Part shown: positions 45,401 to 54,251 of the stretch, in pieces
Position numbering within the stretch: the first letter of the stretch is position 1
Layout: each line of letters opens with the position of its first letter
Assembly: GCF_016342265.1 (NCBI RefSeq)
Contig: NZ_JAEIOS010000013.1
Span: 424,515-488,514 of the forward strand
Length of the DNA: 64,000 bases
Direction of reading: 5' to 3'
DNA from: Corynebacterium meridianum
GTDB lineage: Bacteria; Actinomycetota; Actinomycetes; Mycobacteriales; Mycobacteriaceae
The notes under the pieces: generated by a model
Database searches by the model: none
What the model was told of the DNA's origin: nothing
Seen by the model: only the letters and a program-made list of their open reading frames with translations
Program-made: the position numbers and the translations under genes

Positions 45401-46121
45401 GGACATTCCGCTCGCCGGGCTTCGCCCGGGAGACCGCGCCGGGAACATGGCTGACGGAATCATCCTCGGCGTCGGGGGTCCACGGCTGGAGTCCCTCTCC
45501 TGGCACCCGGACGCAGACGGGCACCTGCTGTGCCTCGGGTCGCGCGGATCCGGCAAATCCACGCTGGTGTCGACCATCGTGTCCGGGATCACCGTGCTGG
45601 GCCCTGAGGCCGCCCGCATGGTCGTGCTCGATCCCCGGCGTACGCATCTCGGCACACTCGATGACTCGATGATCGCCGTGTACGCGGCGACGTCAGACGC
45701 AGTCGTGACCGCGGTCGCGGACACACTGGCCACCCTCAACGGACGTCTCCCGGGGAGCGACGTCACCGCACGACAACTGAGGGAGCGGTCCTGGTGGTCG
45801 GGGCCCGACATCTTCCTGATCGTCGAGGATCACGATCTTCTCGCCGACGGCGTACTGATGCCGCTGCGTGCACTGATCCCCCACGCCCGGGACATCGGAC
45901 TGCATGTCGTCCTGACGCGGAAGGCGGGGGGTGCATCCCGGGCGATGTACGACCCGTTCATTTCGGAGCTCCGCGATCAGTCCCCCGCTGTGCTGCTTCT
46001 CGACGCCGATCGCGACGAAGGCTCCCTCCTCGGGATTCGTCCCGTCCCGCAGCCTCCGGGCCGGGGAACCTGGATGACCCGCGGAAGCATCCTCGGAACC
46101 TGCCAGATAGCCCATCCCTGA
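42462..46121 (+). CDS. eccC: Type VII secretion ATPase EccC, three FtsK/SpoIIIE domains
   Basis: 1219 aa, single chain (EccCa and EccCb fused). Two N-terminal membrane helices (about 46-90) are followed by three ATPase domains: Walker A GATGSGKSE near 428, GGPQTGKST near 778 and GSRGSGKST near 1027. Walker B-like LLIVIDEFSELL is in the first domain, TFLVVDGWQSV in the second and IFLIVEDHDLL in the third. It binds WXG100 substrates and powers secretion. GAGGAA precedes GTG 42462. It is the first gene of the plus-strand T7SS unit that ends with the two Esx genes. Confidence 0.95.
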   Translation: MSPPRNDGIVVPLSPAEREPAPPLPAGELNVDPVPPAARPRPIPLVRLLMPLVMVLVLAAMIGLMMMGGRGMNPGLLLFPLMMLVSMFAMVNPSGPDDPDEQRRVYLRHLSAVTERARRNAAEQRMHEFHRHPDPVSLHSRAGSPRMWERRATDPDALEVRFGLGPVRLCTPITVADTGAPEDLDPVCMVALRQMMHTIGVVRDVPFAVHLGAFPVIGVHGPGAEGLVRALIAQLVFHHGPDALGITSTLPGQGWMKWLPHSRHPEDAAFRVMITGPGHRDGITIGGDVSTVIDIDSRPGTKLGEIARTDGLLLHVDGAVSVVSNAGREELGTADTLTEDEITALARSLTGYRRPPNDTDPEAGADLLTLLGLRGMSELTGTELWNRRRADPLAVPIGVDDAGKPVVLDIRESAHGGVGPHGLCIGATGSGKSELLRTLVVALAATHTPEELNLVLVDFKGGATFLGLDGLPHTSAVITNLSDEAHLVERMHDAISGEMNRRQELLRRAGGFANVADHNTAARERDDLDPLPALLIVIDEFSELLGQHPDFADLFTAVGRLGRSLQMHLLLASQRLDEGRLRGLESHLSYRIGLKTFSAAESRQVLGVPDAYFLPPKPGTGYLRAEAEQLTRFRAAYVSAPSRADTTTGSPAPGMGPEVRHFDTWSDVEVNEMHVPVLRAGPGESGPTLLDSVVSAAVTAAGVRGMSAHRIWLPPLPASISLGEIHRIAGSRDELRHPGESGFLTCAVGIIDRPFLQRQDPYTVDFTGTGGHMAVCGGPQTGKSTTLRSIMLSLAVTHGSDEIRFYILDYGGRSLGDLGALPHVAGCAGRGEPEKTRRIIDEVIGLIDEVEHRHTFLVVDGWQSVIEVSDDLRECFARIAAEGPGSRVHLIVTTQRWTAIRPAIRDLISHRMELKLTEPLDSLVDRRAQERLPALPGRGITGEGEPLLTANSGAQDLAHVLRRSQESGVAPVPRLRELPGDIPLAGLRPGDRAGNMADGIILGVGGPRLESLSWHPDADGHLLCLGSRGSGKSTLVSTIVSGITVLGPEAARMVVLDPRRTHLGTLDDSMIAVYAATSDAVVTAVADTLATLNGRLPGSDVTARQLRERSWWSGPDIFLIVEDHDLLADGVLMPLRALIPHARDIGLHVVLTRKAGGASRAMYDPFISELRDQSPAVLLLDADRDEGSLLGIRPVPQPPGRGTWMTRGSILGTCQIAHP

Positions 46122-46159
46122 CCCCGGACCCACCGAACCGACAGAAGGACCATGAACCG

Positions 46160-47194
46160 ATGCGTATCACCATCCTGGCGACCGCCACCGTTTTCGAACT
46201 GGCCGACACCGAGGGAGGACAACAGACGATCTTCCGGAACGATCTGGTTCCGGATGACAGTCCCCGGTGGCTGGATGCCGTGGTGGACGAGGCGAGGGAT
46301 CTTCTCGGCGGAAGCTGGGAGGGAGCCCGGGTCACGGTGATCGCGGCCGACCCGGATTCGGATTCGGCGGGACTGCTCGCCGATGTTCTGGTCGCTGACG
46401 GAGCAGAGGTCGATGACGGCGTCCTCCACTCATCCGGTGAGGGCCGTGCCGCCGCGCACAGCGCCACCGGTGGCCCGGGGGAAAGCGCCGCCACCATCCG
46501 GCGGCCGAGATCCGGTAGCCGGCACCGGGCTCCGTTCCGGCCGACCCTTTTCCACGCGGCGGTCGTCGCCGTCGTACTCGGTGTCATCGCCGTCTCCTGG
46601 TGGAGCCTGTGGGAGGACACCGCTCCGGTCGGAGAACCCGACCGCATTGCCGTCGCGTCTGGAACCACCACGACGGAACCCTCCACAACCGTTCCCGGAT
46701 CGGCGGCAATCAGCGCGGAGCCCGAGCCGCCCGCGGGTCCGACGGGGCCGCAACCGGGCGGTGTGGTGCTCGAAGCCGGTGACATTCGCGTCACGATGCC
46801 TGCCGGATACATCCTGAACCCGGGTAAGGCGGGCGGAGTCATGGCTACGGGGCCGGATCCTGACCTCCGGGTCCACCTGGCCGCGGACCCGGCGCTCGGT
46901 CTACCTCCGGAGACGATCCTCAAGGAGGCCGCGATGCGCGTGGAGACCGATCCCGTGCTGCACCGCTCGGATCGCGCGGGCCTGAGGCCCGGAGTGCAGG
47001 CGGTGACCTACCGGGAGGATCCCGGGGACGGATCGTTCGTGGACTGGATCACGTGGGTCGAGGCCGATCGACAGATGAGCGTCGGGTGTCACACCCGCAC
47101 CGCACCGTCGGTCGCCCAACGGGCGATCTGTCGCATGGCCGTGAACAGCGTTGTCCTGCGGAAAGAAGATAGTCCGGAAAATATCGCGGAATAG
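46160..47194 (+). CDS. Type VII secretion-associated protein (Rv3446c-like family)
   Basis: 344 aa. An N-terminal actin-fold-like or small soluble segment (about 1-85) is followed by a disordered link, one membrane helix (about 132-150, LFHAAVVAVVLGVIAVSWW), a Thr/Pro-rich spacer and an extracytoplasmic domain (about 200-330; VVLEAGDIRVTMPAGYIL, SVGCHTRTAPS, AICRMAVNSV). The architecture and place between eccC and esx genes fit the T7SS-associated family typified by M. tuberculosis Rv3446c. Function unknown. AAGGAC lies before ATG 46160; another ATG at 46152 is out of frame. Confidence 0.75.
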   Translation: MRITILATATVFELADTEGGQQTIFRNDLVPDDSPRWLDAVVDEARDLLGGSWEGARVTVIAADPDSDSAGLLADVLVADGAEVDDGVLHSSGEGRAAAHSATGGPGESAATIRRPRSGSRHRAPFRPTLFHAAVVAVVLGVIAVSWWSLWEDTAPVGEPDRIAVASGTTTTEPSTTVPGSAAISAEPEPPAGPTGPQPGGVVLEAGDIRVTMPAGYILNPGKAGGVMATGPDPDLRVHLAADPALGLPPETILKEAAMRVETDPVLHRSDRAGLRPGVQAVTYREDPGDGSFVDWITWVEADRQMSVGCHTRTAPSVAQRAICRMAVNSVVLRKEDSPENIAE

Positions 47195-47399
47195 CGGAAC
47201 CAACCGGCGCTCCGGTGGGTCTCACCCTAGTGAAAGAGCAAAAACACAATCCGAGGCCCGGAACACCGGACAACGGAGAGCTTTTTCCCCGGAGTCCGGA
47301 ATCCGGGAGGCACGCGACGGGTACCCGGCAGCGGGACCGTCTCCCCCGGGAGTGCGTGCTCCACAATCCCGAACATTCAGACAACGAGAAAGGCCAGAA

Positions 47400-47717
47400 G
47401 TGAGTCAGATCTTCCGCACAGAAGCGGCCGTCATGAAACAGGCCGCGGCCAACGTCGACACGACGAACGATGACATCCGGAACGAACTCGGTCGACTCCG
47501 CTCGGTGGTCGAGCAGGTCCGTGGGTCGTGGGACGGTGCCGCACAGGCGTCGTTCGATGAGCTGATGGGTCGCTGGAACACCGCCGCGGTCAAGCTCCAG
47601 GAGTCCCTCTGCAGTATCTCCGAGAATCTCCGGAACAACGCCGGGGCCTTCGAGAACGTAGAGGCACAGAACGCCGATGCCCTCCGCCGGACCGATGTCG
47701 CAGGCCTGCAGCTCTGA
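47400..47717 (+). CDS. WXG100 family protein (EsxB/A-like), first of pair
   Basis: 105 aa helical hairpin. The central turn is SWDGAAQASFDEL, the WXG motif (W40-D-G). The mature helices are amphipathic (FRTEAAVMKQAAANVDTTNDDIRNELGRLRSVVEQ). The C-terminus lacks an obvious YXXXD/E. It would form a heterodimer with the next gene's product and be exported by EccC. GTG 47400 with GAGAAAGG upstream; the longer reading frame is not WXG-like. Confidence 0.92.
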   Translation: MSQIFRTEAAVMKQAAANVDTTNDDIRNELGRLRSVVEQVRGSWDGAAQASFDELMGRWNTAAVKLQESLCSISENLRNNAGAFENVEAQNADALRRTDVAGLQL

Positions 47718-47754
47718 ATCCTGGTCCCCGATCACCACGTGTAAGGAAAACAGC

Positions 47755-48045
47755 ATGGGATCCACCATCCGCTACCAGTTCGGCGAGATCGCCGCTGTCG
47801 TCGGAGACATCCGCGCGACCTCGGGCCGTATCAGCCAGCAGCTGGAGGAGATCAAACGTCAGATCCGCCCCATGGCGGAAACCTGGGAAGGCGATTCGGC
47901 CATGGAATACCGGGCCGCCCAGCAGAAATGGGACAACGCGGCCAGGGAACTCAACCTCGTTCTCGACACCATCGCCCGCACCGTGGGTGAGGGGAACGAC
48001 CGGATGAGTGAGATCAACCGTCGCGCCGCCGCCAGCTGGAGCTGA
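47755..48045 (+). CDS. WXG100 family protein (EsxA-like), second of pair
   Basis: 96 aa, the classic WXG100 length. TWEGDSAMEYRAAQQKWDNAARELNLVLDTIARTV: W-E-G turn and second helix are typical of EsxA. GTAAGGAAAA precedes ATG 47755. It lies 37 bases after its partner, so both are made together. No gene follows for 668 bases; I see no strong terminator. Confidence 0.93.
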   Translation: MGSTIRYQFGEIAAVVGDIRATSGRISQQLEEIKRQIRPMAETWEGDSAMEYRAAQQKWDNAARELNLVLDTIARTVGEGNDRMSEINRRAAASWS

Positions 48046-48713
48046 CGTGATGCCCGTCCGTGGGTACGGCCCGGTCGAGGGAGGTGATGCCAAACAGACC
48101 GCGTTCCACACCAGATACCGTTGAAAACCGGATCCGGCGGGATTCCTGTGCAACCACACATCGTCCGCCGGACTCCCCGATCCCGCGCCGGCTCCGCGGC
48201 GCATGAGGTCGCCCCACCGCCCGTGGTGTTCCCGTCCCTTGATCCGTCCCGCGCGATGAGCCGGGACGGTGGGAACAACCCACATCGGAACAACTGTTCC
48301 CGGTGGACGTCGACCCGTTCGGCCACCGGTCGAGCGGTCCGTGCCCATCCGTTCAGCAGTGTCCCCCAGCACTTTGTCGGAAGTTACGTTGAAATGGACC
48401 GTTCCATCTGTGTCCGGGGCGTCCTGACGCACACCCCATCTTCCGTTCCCGGGAGATGGGGCTGTCGTCGTTTGATGTCCCGCGTCGCGGGGTTGGAGTT
48501 TCAATGACCATGCTCTAAGCTGATGTGTCTGTGTGTGGAGTCTCCCGATGACGCCGTCGCACCCATCCGAAACGGTCCAGGCCGAACGGATGTGGCGAGG
48601 GTCTGCGGGGGACAGCGGATCAGTGCGGGTCTCCACCGGCCGCCGTACCTGATCATCCGCACGTTGATTCGTGGCCGGCAGTTTTCGACACAACGCTCTT
48701 AAGAGGAGTCATT
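48046..48713 (+). other. Long intergenic region between the esx pair and rplM
   Basis: 668 bases without a supported gene on either strand; open frames lack ribosome sites and family features. It should hold the rplM-rpsI promoter: TTGGAG (48493-48498) and TAAGCT (48516-48521), 17 bases apart, is a weak candidate. A small hairpin GTGGG/CCCAC lies at about 48269-48283. An unannotated small RNA cannot be excluded. Confidence 0.5.
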
Positions 48714-49157
48714 TTGTCTACTTACCACCCGAGAAGCGGTGACATCACCCGCAAGTGGTATGTCGTCGACGCCACCGACGTGGTGCTCGGCCGCCTGGCC
48801 ACGCACGTCGCCGACCTGCTGCGCGGCAAGGGCAAGCCGCTCTACGCGCCGAACGTCGACTGCGGTGACTACGTCATCGTCATCAACGCCGACAAGGTCC
48901 ACATCTCGTCCAACAAGCGGGACCGCGAGTTCCGCTACCGCCACTCCGGTTTCCCGGGTGGTCTGAAGACCATGACCCTGGGTCGCTCCATGGAGCTGCA
49001 CCCCGAGCGTGTCGTCTTCGAGGCGATCGAGGGCATGATGCCGCACACCAAGCTCACCCGTGCGTCCGTCAAGAAGCTGCGCGTTTTCGCCGGCTCCGAG
49101 CACCCGTACGCTGCCCAGAAGCCCGAGACCTACGAGATCAAGCAGGTGGCACAGTGA
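48714..49157 (+). CDS. rplM: 50S ribosomal protein L13
   Basis: 147 aa. [53 protein letters not shown] is a textbook L13; it ends YEIKQVAQ. The start is TTG 48714, with AAGAGGAGT four bases upstream, a rare start codon for a ribosomal protein. L13 is an early 50S assembly protein. rpsI overlaps by four bases (GTGA). Confidence 0.97.
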   Translation: MSTYHPRSGDITRKWYVVDATDVVLGRLATHVADLLRGKGKPLYAPNVDCGDYVIVINADKVHISSNKRDREFRYRHSGFPGGLKTMTLGRSMELHPERVVFEAIEGMMPHTKLTRASVKKLRVFAGSEHPYAAQKPETYEIKQVAQ

Positions 49158-49699
49158 CCGAGAACAACACCAACGAGCCCCAGGCCGCCGAGGCCTCCGA
49201 CATCGCTGCCGCCCAGGCCGCGACCGAGGAGTTCACCACCACCATCGGTGACGCGATCGCCCCCGAGGCGACCGAAGCTGAGCAGGATGCCCCGGTTGCA
49301 CCCGCCGAGCTGGATCACCCCATCCAGACCGTCGGTCGGCGTAAGCGTGCCATCGTGCGCGTCCGCATGACCGCCGGATCCGGTCAGTTCTTCTGCAACG
49401 GTCGCTCCCTCGAGGATTACTTCCCGAACAAGCTGCACCAGCAGCTGATCAAGGCCCCGCTGGCCCTGATCGACCGCGAGGGCCAGTTCGACATTCACGC
49501 CAACCTCGGCGGTGGCGGCCCCACCGGCCAGGCCGGCGCTTTCCGTCTGGCGATCGCCCGTGCCCTCATCAACTACAACCCGGCCGACCGGGATGCACTG
49601 AAGAAGGCCGGCTTCCTCACCCGTGACGCCCGTGCCGTCGAGCGCAAGAAGGCCGGTCTGCACAAGGCCCGTCGCGCTCCGCAGTACTCGAAGCGCTGA
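49154..49699 (+). CDS. rpsI: 30S ribosomal protein S9 with acidic N-terminal extension
   Basis: 181 aa. The S9 core begins near residue 52 ([16 protein letters not shown]) and ends with the invariant RRAPQYSKR that reaches the P site. The first 50 residues are an acidic, Ala/Glu-rich extension ([21 protein letters not shown]...), as in other corynebacterial and mycobacterial S9 proteins. GTG 49154 overlaps the rplM stop. A terminator follows. Confidence 0.97.
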   Translation: MTENNTNEPQAAEASDIAAAQAATEEFTTTIGDAIAPEATEAEQDAPVAPAELDHPIQTVGRRKRAIVRVRMTAGSGQFFCNGRSLEDYFPNKLHQQLIKAPLALIDREGQFDIHANLGGGGPTGQAGAFRLAIARALINYNPADRDALKKAGFLTRDARAVERKKAGLHKARRAPQYSKR

Positions 49700-49739
49700 T
49701 CCACTCCGGATCCGCTTTCCCGCGAACGTCGTGGGAACC

Positions 49740-49779
49740 GAAGGCCGCCGCTCCCCATTCGCGTGGGGCGGCGGTCTTC
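49740..49779 (+). terminator. Terminator after rpsI
   Basis: GAAGGCCGCCGC-T-CCCC pairs with GGGGCGGCGGTCTTC (one bulge, one G-U), loop near 49757-49764, partial T richness after it. Confidence 0.75.
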
Positions 49780-49926
49780 GTCGTTCCGTTCGGCGGTCAT
49801 TCATTCACCGGGTCCGCTCCGGTGTCCGGTGCCATCAGGCATGGTGGGAATGATGTTCGGGCCTCCGTCAGGACTCCGCCGATGACCTGGGTCACCCCGA
49901 CGCGCGTGCCGGGAGAGGGCTACCGG

Positions 49927-49932
49927 CATAAT
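49927..49932 (+). promoter_or_regulatory. Putative -10 element of a leaderless glmM transcript
   Basis: CATAAT ends six bases before the glmM ATG and no ribosome-binding site is visible between. Transcription would start at or next to the A of the start codon. Confidence 0.5.
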
Positions 49933-49938
49933 GGACAC

Positions 49939-51282
49939 ATGACTCGACTCTTCGGAACTGACGGTGTACGTGGACTGGCGAACAAGGCGCTGACGGCACC
50001 TCTTGCGCTCCGCCTCGGGGTTGCCGCCGCTCATGTCCTGACCAAGGAGAACCGCACCTCCAAACGCCGCCCGATGGCCATCGTCGGCCGCGACCCCCGG
50101 GTCTCGGGGGAGATGCTCGCCGCGGCACTCTCCGCGGGCATGGCGAGCCAGGGCGTCGATGTCCTGCGGGTCGGCGTCCTGCCCACACCGGCGGTGGCGT
50201 TCCTCACCGACGACTACGGCGCGGACATGGGCGTGATGATCTCCGCCTCGCACAATCCGATGCCGGACAACGGCATCAAGTTCTTCGCCGCGGGCGGGCA
50301 CAAACTCGCCGATGAGGTCGAGGACGAGATCGAGGCGGCGATGGCCGGACTCCCGGAAGGGGGGCCAACCGGCCACGGAATCGGGCGTGTTCTCGAGGAG
50401 GCGCACGATGCGCAGGAGCGGTACCTGCAGCACCTGTCACAGGCCGTGGCCCGCGACCTGTCCGGTATCAGGGTCGTCGTCGACTGCGCGAACGGTGCGG
50501 CCCACGAAGTGACCCCCCTGGCCTACGGGGCCGCCGGCGCCGAGGTCATCGCCATCCACGATCAACCGAACTCGTACAACATCAACGACGGGTGCGGCTC
50601 CACGCACATCGACCAGGTGCAGCAGGCCGTCATCGAGCATGGCGCGGATCTCGGTCTCGCGCACGACGGTGACGCCGACCGGTGCCTCGCGGTCGACGCG
50701 GAGGGCACGGTCGTCGACGGGGATCAGATCATGGCCATACTCGCGATCGCGATGAAGGAGAACGGGGAGCTGCGCAAGAACACCCTCGTCGCCACCGTGA
50801 TGAGCAACCTCGGGCTCAAACTCGCGATGGAGGAGGCGGGCATCACGTTGCGTACCACGAAGGTGGGGGACCGGTACGTTCTCGCCGATCTCAACTCCGG
50901 TGGCTTCGCCCTCGGTGGTGAGCAGTCCGGGCACATCGTCCTGCCCGACAACGGGACGACCGGTGACGGCACGCTCACCGGCCTGGCTCTCATGGCCCGG
51001 ATGGCGGAGACGGGGAAGTCCCTGAAGGAACTCGCCGCCGCGATGAAGGTTCTGCCCCAGGTTCTCATCAACGTTCCGGTGTCGGACAAGTCGGCGATCT
51101 CGTCCAGTTCCCGGGTGACCGAGGCCATCGCGGCGGCGGAGAAGGAGCTCGGTGACACCGGGCGCGTGCTGCTGCGCCCTTCGGGTACCGAGGAGCTGTA
51201 CCGGGTCATGGTCGAGGCAGCGGATGCAGAGACCGCCCGTCGCGTGGCCGGTAGGCTCGCCGCCGTCGTCGCGGAGGTCTGA
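49939..51282 (+). CDS. glmM: Phosphoglucosamine mutase
   Basis: 447 aa. It opens [15 protein letters not shown]; the phosphoserine loop is [14 protein letters not shown], the metal loop DGDADRCL and the sugar-binding GGEQSGHI; the C-terminal [12 protein letters not shown] binds phosphate. It converts glucosamine-6-phosphate to glucosamine-1-phosphate for UDP-GlcNAc and peptidoglycan. ATG 49939 matches the family N-terminus and is preceded by a -10-like CATAAT rather than a ribosome site. glmS, which makes its substrate, lies 4 kb downstream. Confidence 0.97.
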   Translation: MTRLFGTDGVRGLANKALTAPLALRLGVAAAHVLTKENRTSKRRPMAIVGRDPRVSGEMLAAALSAGMASQGVDVLRVGVLPTPAVAFLTDDYGADMGVMISASHNPMPDNGIKFFAAGGHKLADEVEDEIEAAMAGLPEGGPTGHGIGRVLEEAHDAQERYLQHLSQAVARDLSGIRVVVDCANGAAHEVTPLAYGAAGAEVIAIHDQPNSYNINDGCGSTHIDQVQQAVIEHGADLGLAHDGDADRCLAVDAEGTVVDGDQIMAILAIAMKENGELRKNTLVATVMSNLGLKLAMEEAGITLRTTKVGDRYVLADLNSGGFALGGEQSGHIVLPDNGTTGDGTLTGLALMARMAETGKSLKELAAAMKVLPQVLINVPVSDKSAISSSSRVTEAIAAAEKELGDTGRVLLRPSGTEELYRVMVEAADAETARRVAGRLAAVVAEV

Positions 51283-51549
51283 GATCCGGATCGCGGGCAA
51301 CCGGCAGCCCGCCCCGCTACCCCTGAAACTACCCCCCGGGGACTCCGGTGGAAAATGCGTTTCCGCTGGTTGTACCGCAGGTTCGGATTCGTTGATCAAA
51401 TGAGCGATGCGCGGGACCGGCACGTGGAACCATTTCGACGCAGATCCCGGTCCAAGGACCAGGAACGATGACCGGAAACACCCGGCACCGTGATTCCTGA
51501 CCCCGAAATTTCCCGAGATACCCAGTGGCACCGACGAAGAGGTTCAAAC

Positions 51550-51891
51550 GTGGATGACGGTCGCAACCCCGGCCACCCGACAGCGGGTGGCGAGGCGTCC
51601 GTCCGGATCGGCACCGGCGTAGTGCCGGCCCTGGAACGTCTCCTGGACGAGGTCCAGCAGCAGCAGGAGCGTCACTCCGCCCTGGCACCGGTACCCGTCG
51701 GGGACAGCCTCGGAACCGGGTTCCGCGACTTCGCCGGTGAACTGGACGGTCAGCTCGCCCAGCTCCACATGTCGACTGCACACCGGTTGGAGGCGGTTCG
51801 GGCCACCGTGTCAGCGGCGCTGACGCAGATCGCTGAGTTCACATCGGAGGACGAGACATTCAGCGCGGATCTGGGGAGGCTGCTGCGATGA
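51550..51891 (+). CDS. Small helical protein, possible EspC/Esx-like T7SS partner
   Basis: 113 aa from GTG 51550 (GAAGAGG upstream); an upstream start at 51490 would add 20 residues. The protein looks like a two-helix bundle (ALERLLDEVQQQQERHS...DFAGELDGQLAQLHMSTAHRLEAVRATVSAALTQIAEF), with no membrane segment and no clear WXG. A Gly/Asp turn (GDSLGTGFRDF) sits between the helices. Its stop overlaps the next start (ATGA), and the three genes 51550-53374 form one unit. Size, helix pattern and genus suggest an EspC-like T7SS substrate; this is an inference only. Confidence 0.6.
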   Translation: MDDGRNPGHPTAGGEASVRIGTGVVPALERLLDEVQQQQERHSALAPVPVGDSLGTGFRDFAGELDGQLAQLHMSTAHRLEAVRATVSAALTQIAEFTSEDETFSADLGRLLR

Positions 51892-53102
51892 AGGACGCTC
51901 CGCCGCGTCCGGGGGACAGAGACGACGCCGACGCCGGCGTCCGCCTGCTCGATGGAGCGGTGGCAGACTACCGCACCGTCGTTCAGGAGCTGTGTACAGC
52001 GGCCCGTGGTACGTGGACCGGGCCACAGGTGGCACCGGAGGAACTGGCCGAGATCACCGGGACCATCCGTGGTTTCAACCCCGGTGAGGTCGTCGAAACA
52101 GCCGCATCCGCCAGTGGAGCCGCCCGGCCGGACGTGCTGGGTGAGCGACTCTCGGAGGTGCTCGGCGAACTCGGGGACGAGGGAACCGGAAAGCTGATCG
52201 GGGACCAGCTCGGTGCCGTCGTCGCGGAGTGTCTGGAGCACTGTGACCGGCAGGCGCAGGTGCTGGCCAAGGCCGCACGCGCGATGTCCGCGAACGCGAC
52301 CCTGTGCCGGATGTCCGGGGAAGCCGCCGGGGTAACCGCCCGGGCGACGCTCTCGGCCATCAGGGCGCAGACCCACATGATCGAGGAGGCGTACCTCGAT
52401 GAGGACTGGGAGTGTTTCCGCGGTCTCGTGGGAGCCGCCGCCACGCTCGTCGATGAGTGCGCCCACGAGATCTGGGGGCTCTGCGTCGATCGTGACGAAA
52501 CGATGTGCGAGGGACTCAACCACCTCATGACGGGCCAGGCCGCGGTGGCGGAGACAGTGCCGGCGTCCCTGACCCCGGTTGCGGAGGGCCTGTTCGACTC
52601 CGCTGTCGGCTGGATCCCCCAGCGGAGCTGCCCCGAAGGGGTCGCCGGAGCAACCGGACCGGCCGCAGGCGACGTTTCCGAATCCGGCGGGAACCGAGGT
52701 GAAAGCACCCCCGATCCCCTTCCGTGTGCGGGAATCCTCGGGGCGGTCGGTATCGGAACTGCGCTGATCGGCGTCGGACTCATCGCCGCCATGGCGCACG
52801 ACGCCCTGGACCAGCTCTCCTGTGGTACCGAGATTCCCGACCCGGTGGACCTGCCGGAATCCGCGGAGCCCGATGCCGCGGCCGACGGTCAACCAGCACC
52901 CGTCCCGTTACCCGAGCCCGCCGGACCCGCCGCAGAGCCGCCCGCTGAGACTGAAAAGCCGGCTCAAGGACACGAGCGACCACAGACCGCCCCGGATTCT
53001 CCCGATCCTGGACCGGAGGACGTGCGCGAACCCAAACTCAGTGGTGGTTATCCATCCGGGGAAGGCAACCCCGGAACCGCGCGGAAGGCGGGTCAGTGGT
53101 GA
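51888..53102 (+). CDS. Uncharacterised helical protein with one hydrophobic segment and Pro-rich tail
   Basis: 404 aa. Residues 1-245 are mostly helical and rich in Ala and Glu with several Cys (LCTAAR, CLEHCDRQ, TLCRMSG, CFRGL, ECAHEIWGLC), unusual for its neighbours. A hydrophobic segment lies near 280-300 (GILGAVGIGTALIGVGLIAAM). The last 100 residues are Pro/Glu-rich (PVPLPEPAGPAAEPPAETEK). It overlaps its neighbours at both ends (ATGA, GTGA). The layout recalls large T7SS substrates or effectors: helical N-terminus, hydrophobic or Pro-rich C-terminus, small partner encoded first. I recognise no family. Confidence 0.65.
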   Translation: MKDAPPRPGDRDDADAGVRLLDGAVADYRTVVQELCTAARGTWTGPQVAPEELAEITGTIRGFNPGEVVETAASASGAARPDVLGERLSEVLGELGDEGTGKLIGDQLGAVVAECLEHCDRQAQVLAKAARAMSANATLCRMSGEAAGVTARATLSAIRAQTHMIEEAYLDEDWECFRGLVGAAATLVDECAHEIWGLCVDRDETMCEGLNHLMTGQAAVAETVPASLTPVAEGLFDSAVGWIPQRSCPEGVAGATGPAAGDVSESGGNRGESTPDPLPCAGILGAVGIGTALIGVGLIAAMAHDALDQLSCGTEIPDPVDLPESAEPDAAADGQPAPVPLPEPAGPAAEPPAETEKPAQGHERPQTAPDSPDPGPEDVREPKLSGGYPSGEGNPGTARKAGQW

Positions 53103-53374
53103 GCGACGAGTTCGACCGGTTCATCGCGGGATTCGAACAACGCTCAATCCAGCGTCTCACCGAGTTCGAGAAAGCCCTCGAACGGGTGCACAGATCTGCG
53201 CGCGACGCCGCCGAGAAGAAGGCGCGGGAAAGGCAGCACGCCGGAGGTACCCTCCCCGGGACGCGAAGCGATGGAGGGCCCCGCGTACCGGACCCGCCGG
53301 AGGAGAAACCCTCCGCTACCACCCATCGACCACGGGCAGCGACCAGGGGAGTGCTGCGCAGGGGCTGGAACTGA
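53099..53374 (+). CDS. Small basic protein of the post-glmM unit
   Basis: 91 aa from GTG 53099, overlapping the previous stop (GTGA); a GTG at 53096 is the alternative. The first half is a charged coiled helix (DEFDRFIAGFEQRSIQRLTEFEKALERVHRSARDAAEKKARER); the second half is Pro/Arg-rich and probably disordered. Function unknown. Tight coupling implies a shared job with the two upstream genes. Confidence 0.6.
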   Translation: MSDEFDRFIAGFEQRSIQRLTEFEKALERVHRSARDAAEKKARERQHAGGTLPGTRSDGGPRVPDPPEEKPSATTHRPRAATRGVLRRGWN

Positions 53375-53673
53375 CACCGTCGGACACTTGACCGGGATGC
53401 CGTGAGACAACACCCGGTGCCTGTAATTGTGGTTGGTGGGAACCTGGTCACGTCACAGCGGGGCCACCGAGGATCGCTGTGACAGTCGATTCGGTTAAAC
53501 CGGGCACCGGATACCCGACTGAAACACGGGCGTGACCCGGGTACCGGATGGCAGGTCCATGGCGCGCGGGGTTCTGTTGCTACGATCCGGGCACAGGCCC
53601 TGTCGCCGGTGCTTCCGGATGTGTGCTACTCCGTGTGCCGCGCAGATCAACCCCAACCACGAGGAATATGAAG

Positions 53674-54132
53674 ATGCCGCTAGACGAGACCTTCGATGGC
53701 GTGCTCTCCGAATACACGGTCAGCATCCCCGACAGGGATTACCCGGACGGCCCCAGAATGCCGGTCAAAGGGGCGGGATCGCTCCTCGAACTGCTCGGCA
53801 AGCTCACCCACGATGCCGCGAAGGTGAACGGCGTACCTCCCCTGGCGGAGCAGGTTCTCAACGCCAGGGCGCAGGTAACACATGTCGACGCCGGCAGATA
53901 CGAGCGGGCGATCCGGGAGACGGCTGCGTCCCTGTACCGGGTGCACGCGGACGATGTCTTCGTGAAGCAGTGGGGTGTTCCACCGGCGGAGAACCGGAAG
54001 CGGGAGGACCGCAGAAGCTGGTTCCGTGGGGTCACGATCGTCGTGGCCGCCCTGCTCGTGCTCCAGGTGATCAAGTATCTCTTGATGTTCGTGGTGTTCG
54101 TATTCACCAGCGCCGCCATCCCCTTCGCCTGA
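53674..54132 (+). CDS. Uncharacterised tail-anchored membrane protein
   Basis: 152 aa from ATG 53674, eight bases after GAGGA; ATG 53668 is an alternative with poor spacing. The soluble part (about 1-115: LDETFDGVLSEYTVSIPDRDYPDG...RYERAIRETAASLYRVHADDVFVKQWGVP) ends in a basic stretch and a single C-terminal helix (VTIVVAALLVLQVIKYLLMFVVFVF). 299 bases without a gene separate it from the upstream unit. No family recognised. Confidence 0.6.
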   Translation: MPLDETFDGVLSEYTVSIPDRDYPDGPRMPVKGAGSLLELLGKLTHDAAKVNGVPPLAEQVLNARAQVTHVDAGRYERAIRETAASLYRVHADDVFVKQWGVPPAENRKREDRRSWFRGVTIVVAALLVLQVIKYLLMFVVFVFTSAAIPFA

Positions 54133-54251
54133 CGGGAGCGAGCCGAACGGGGGCCGACGGGATGTGGCTGTTCCCGTCGGGCGTTGGGCGCGCCCACGCT
54201 GTGTGCTGCACCGGGAGGGGACGACGGCTTTCCCGGATCACCGGCCGAAGA

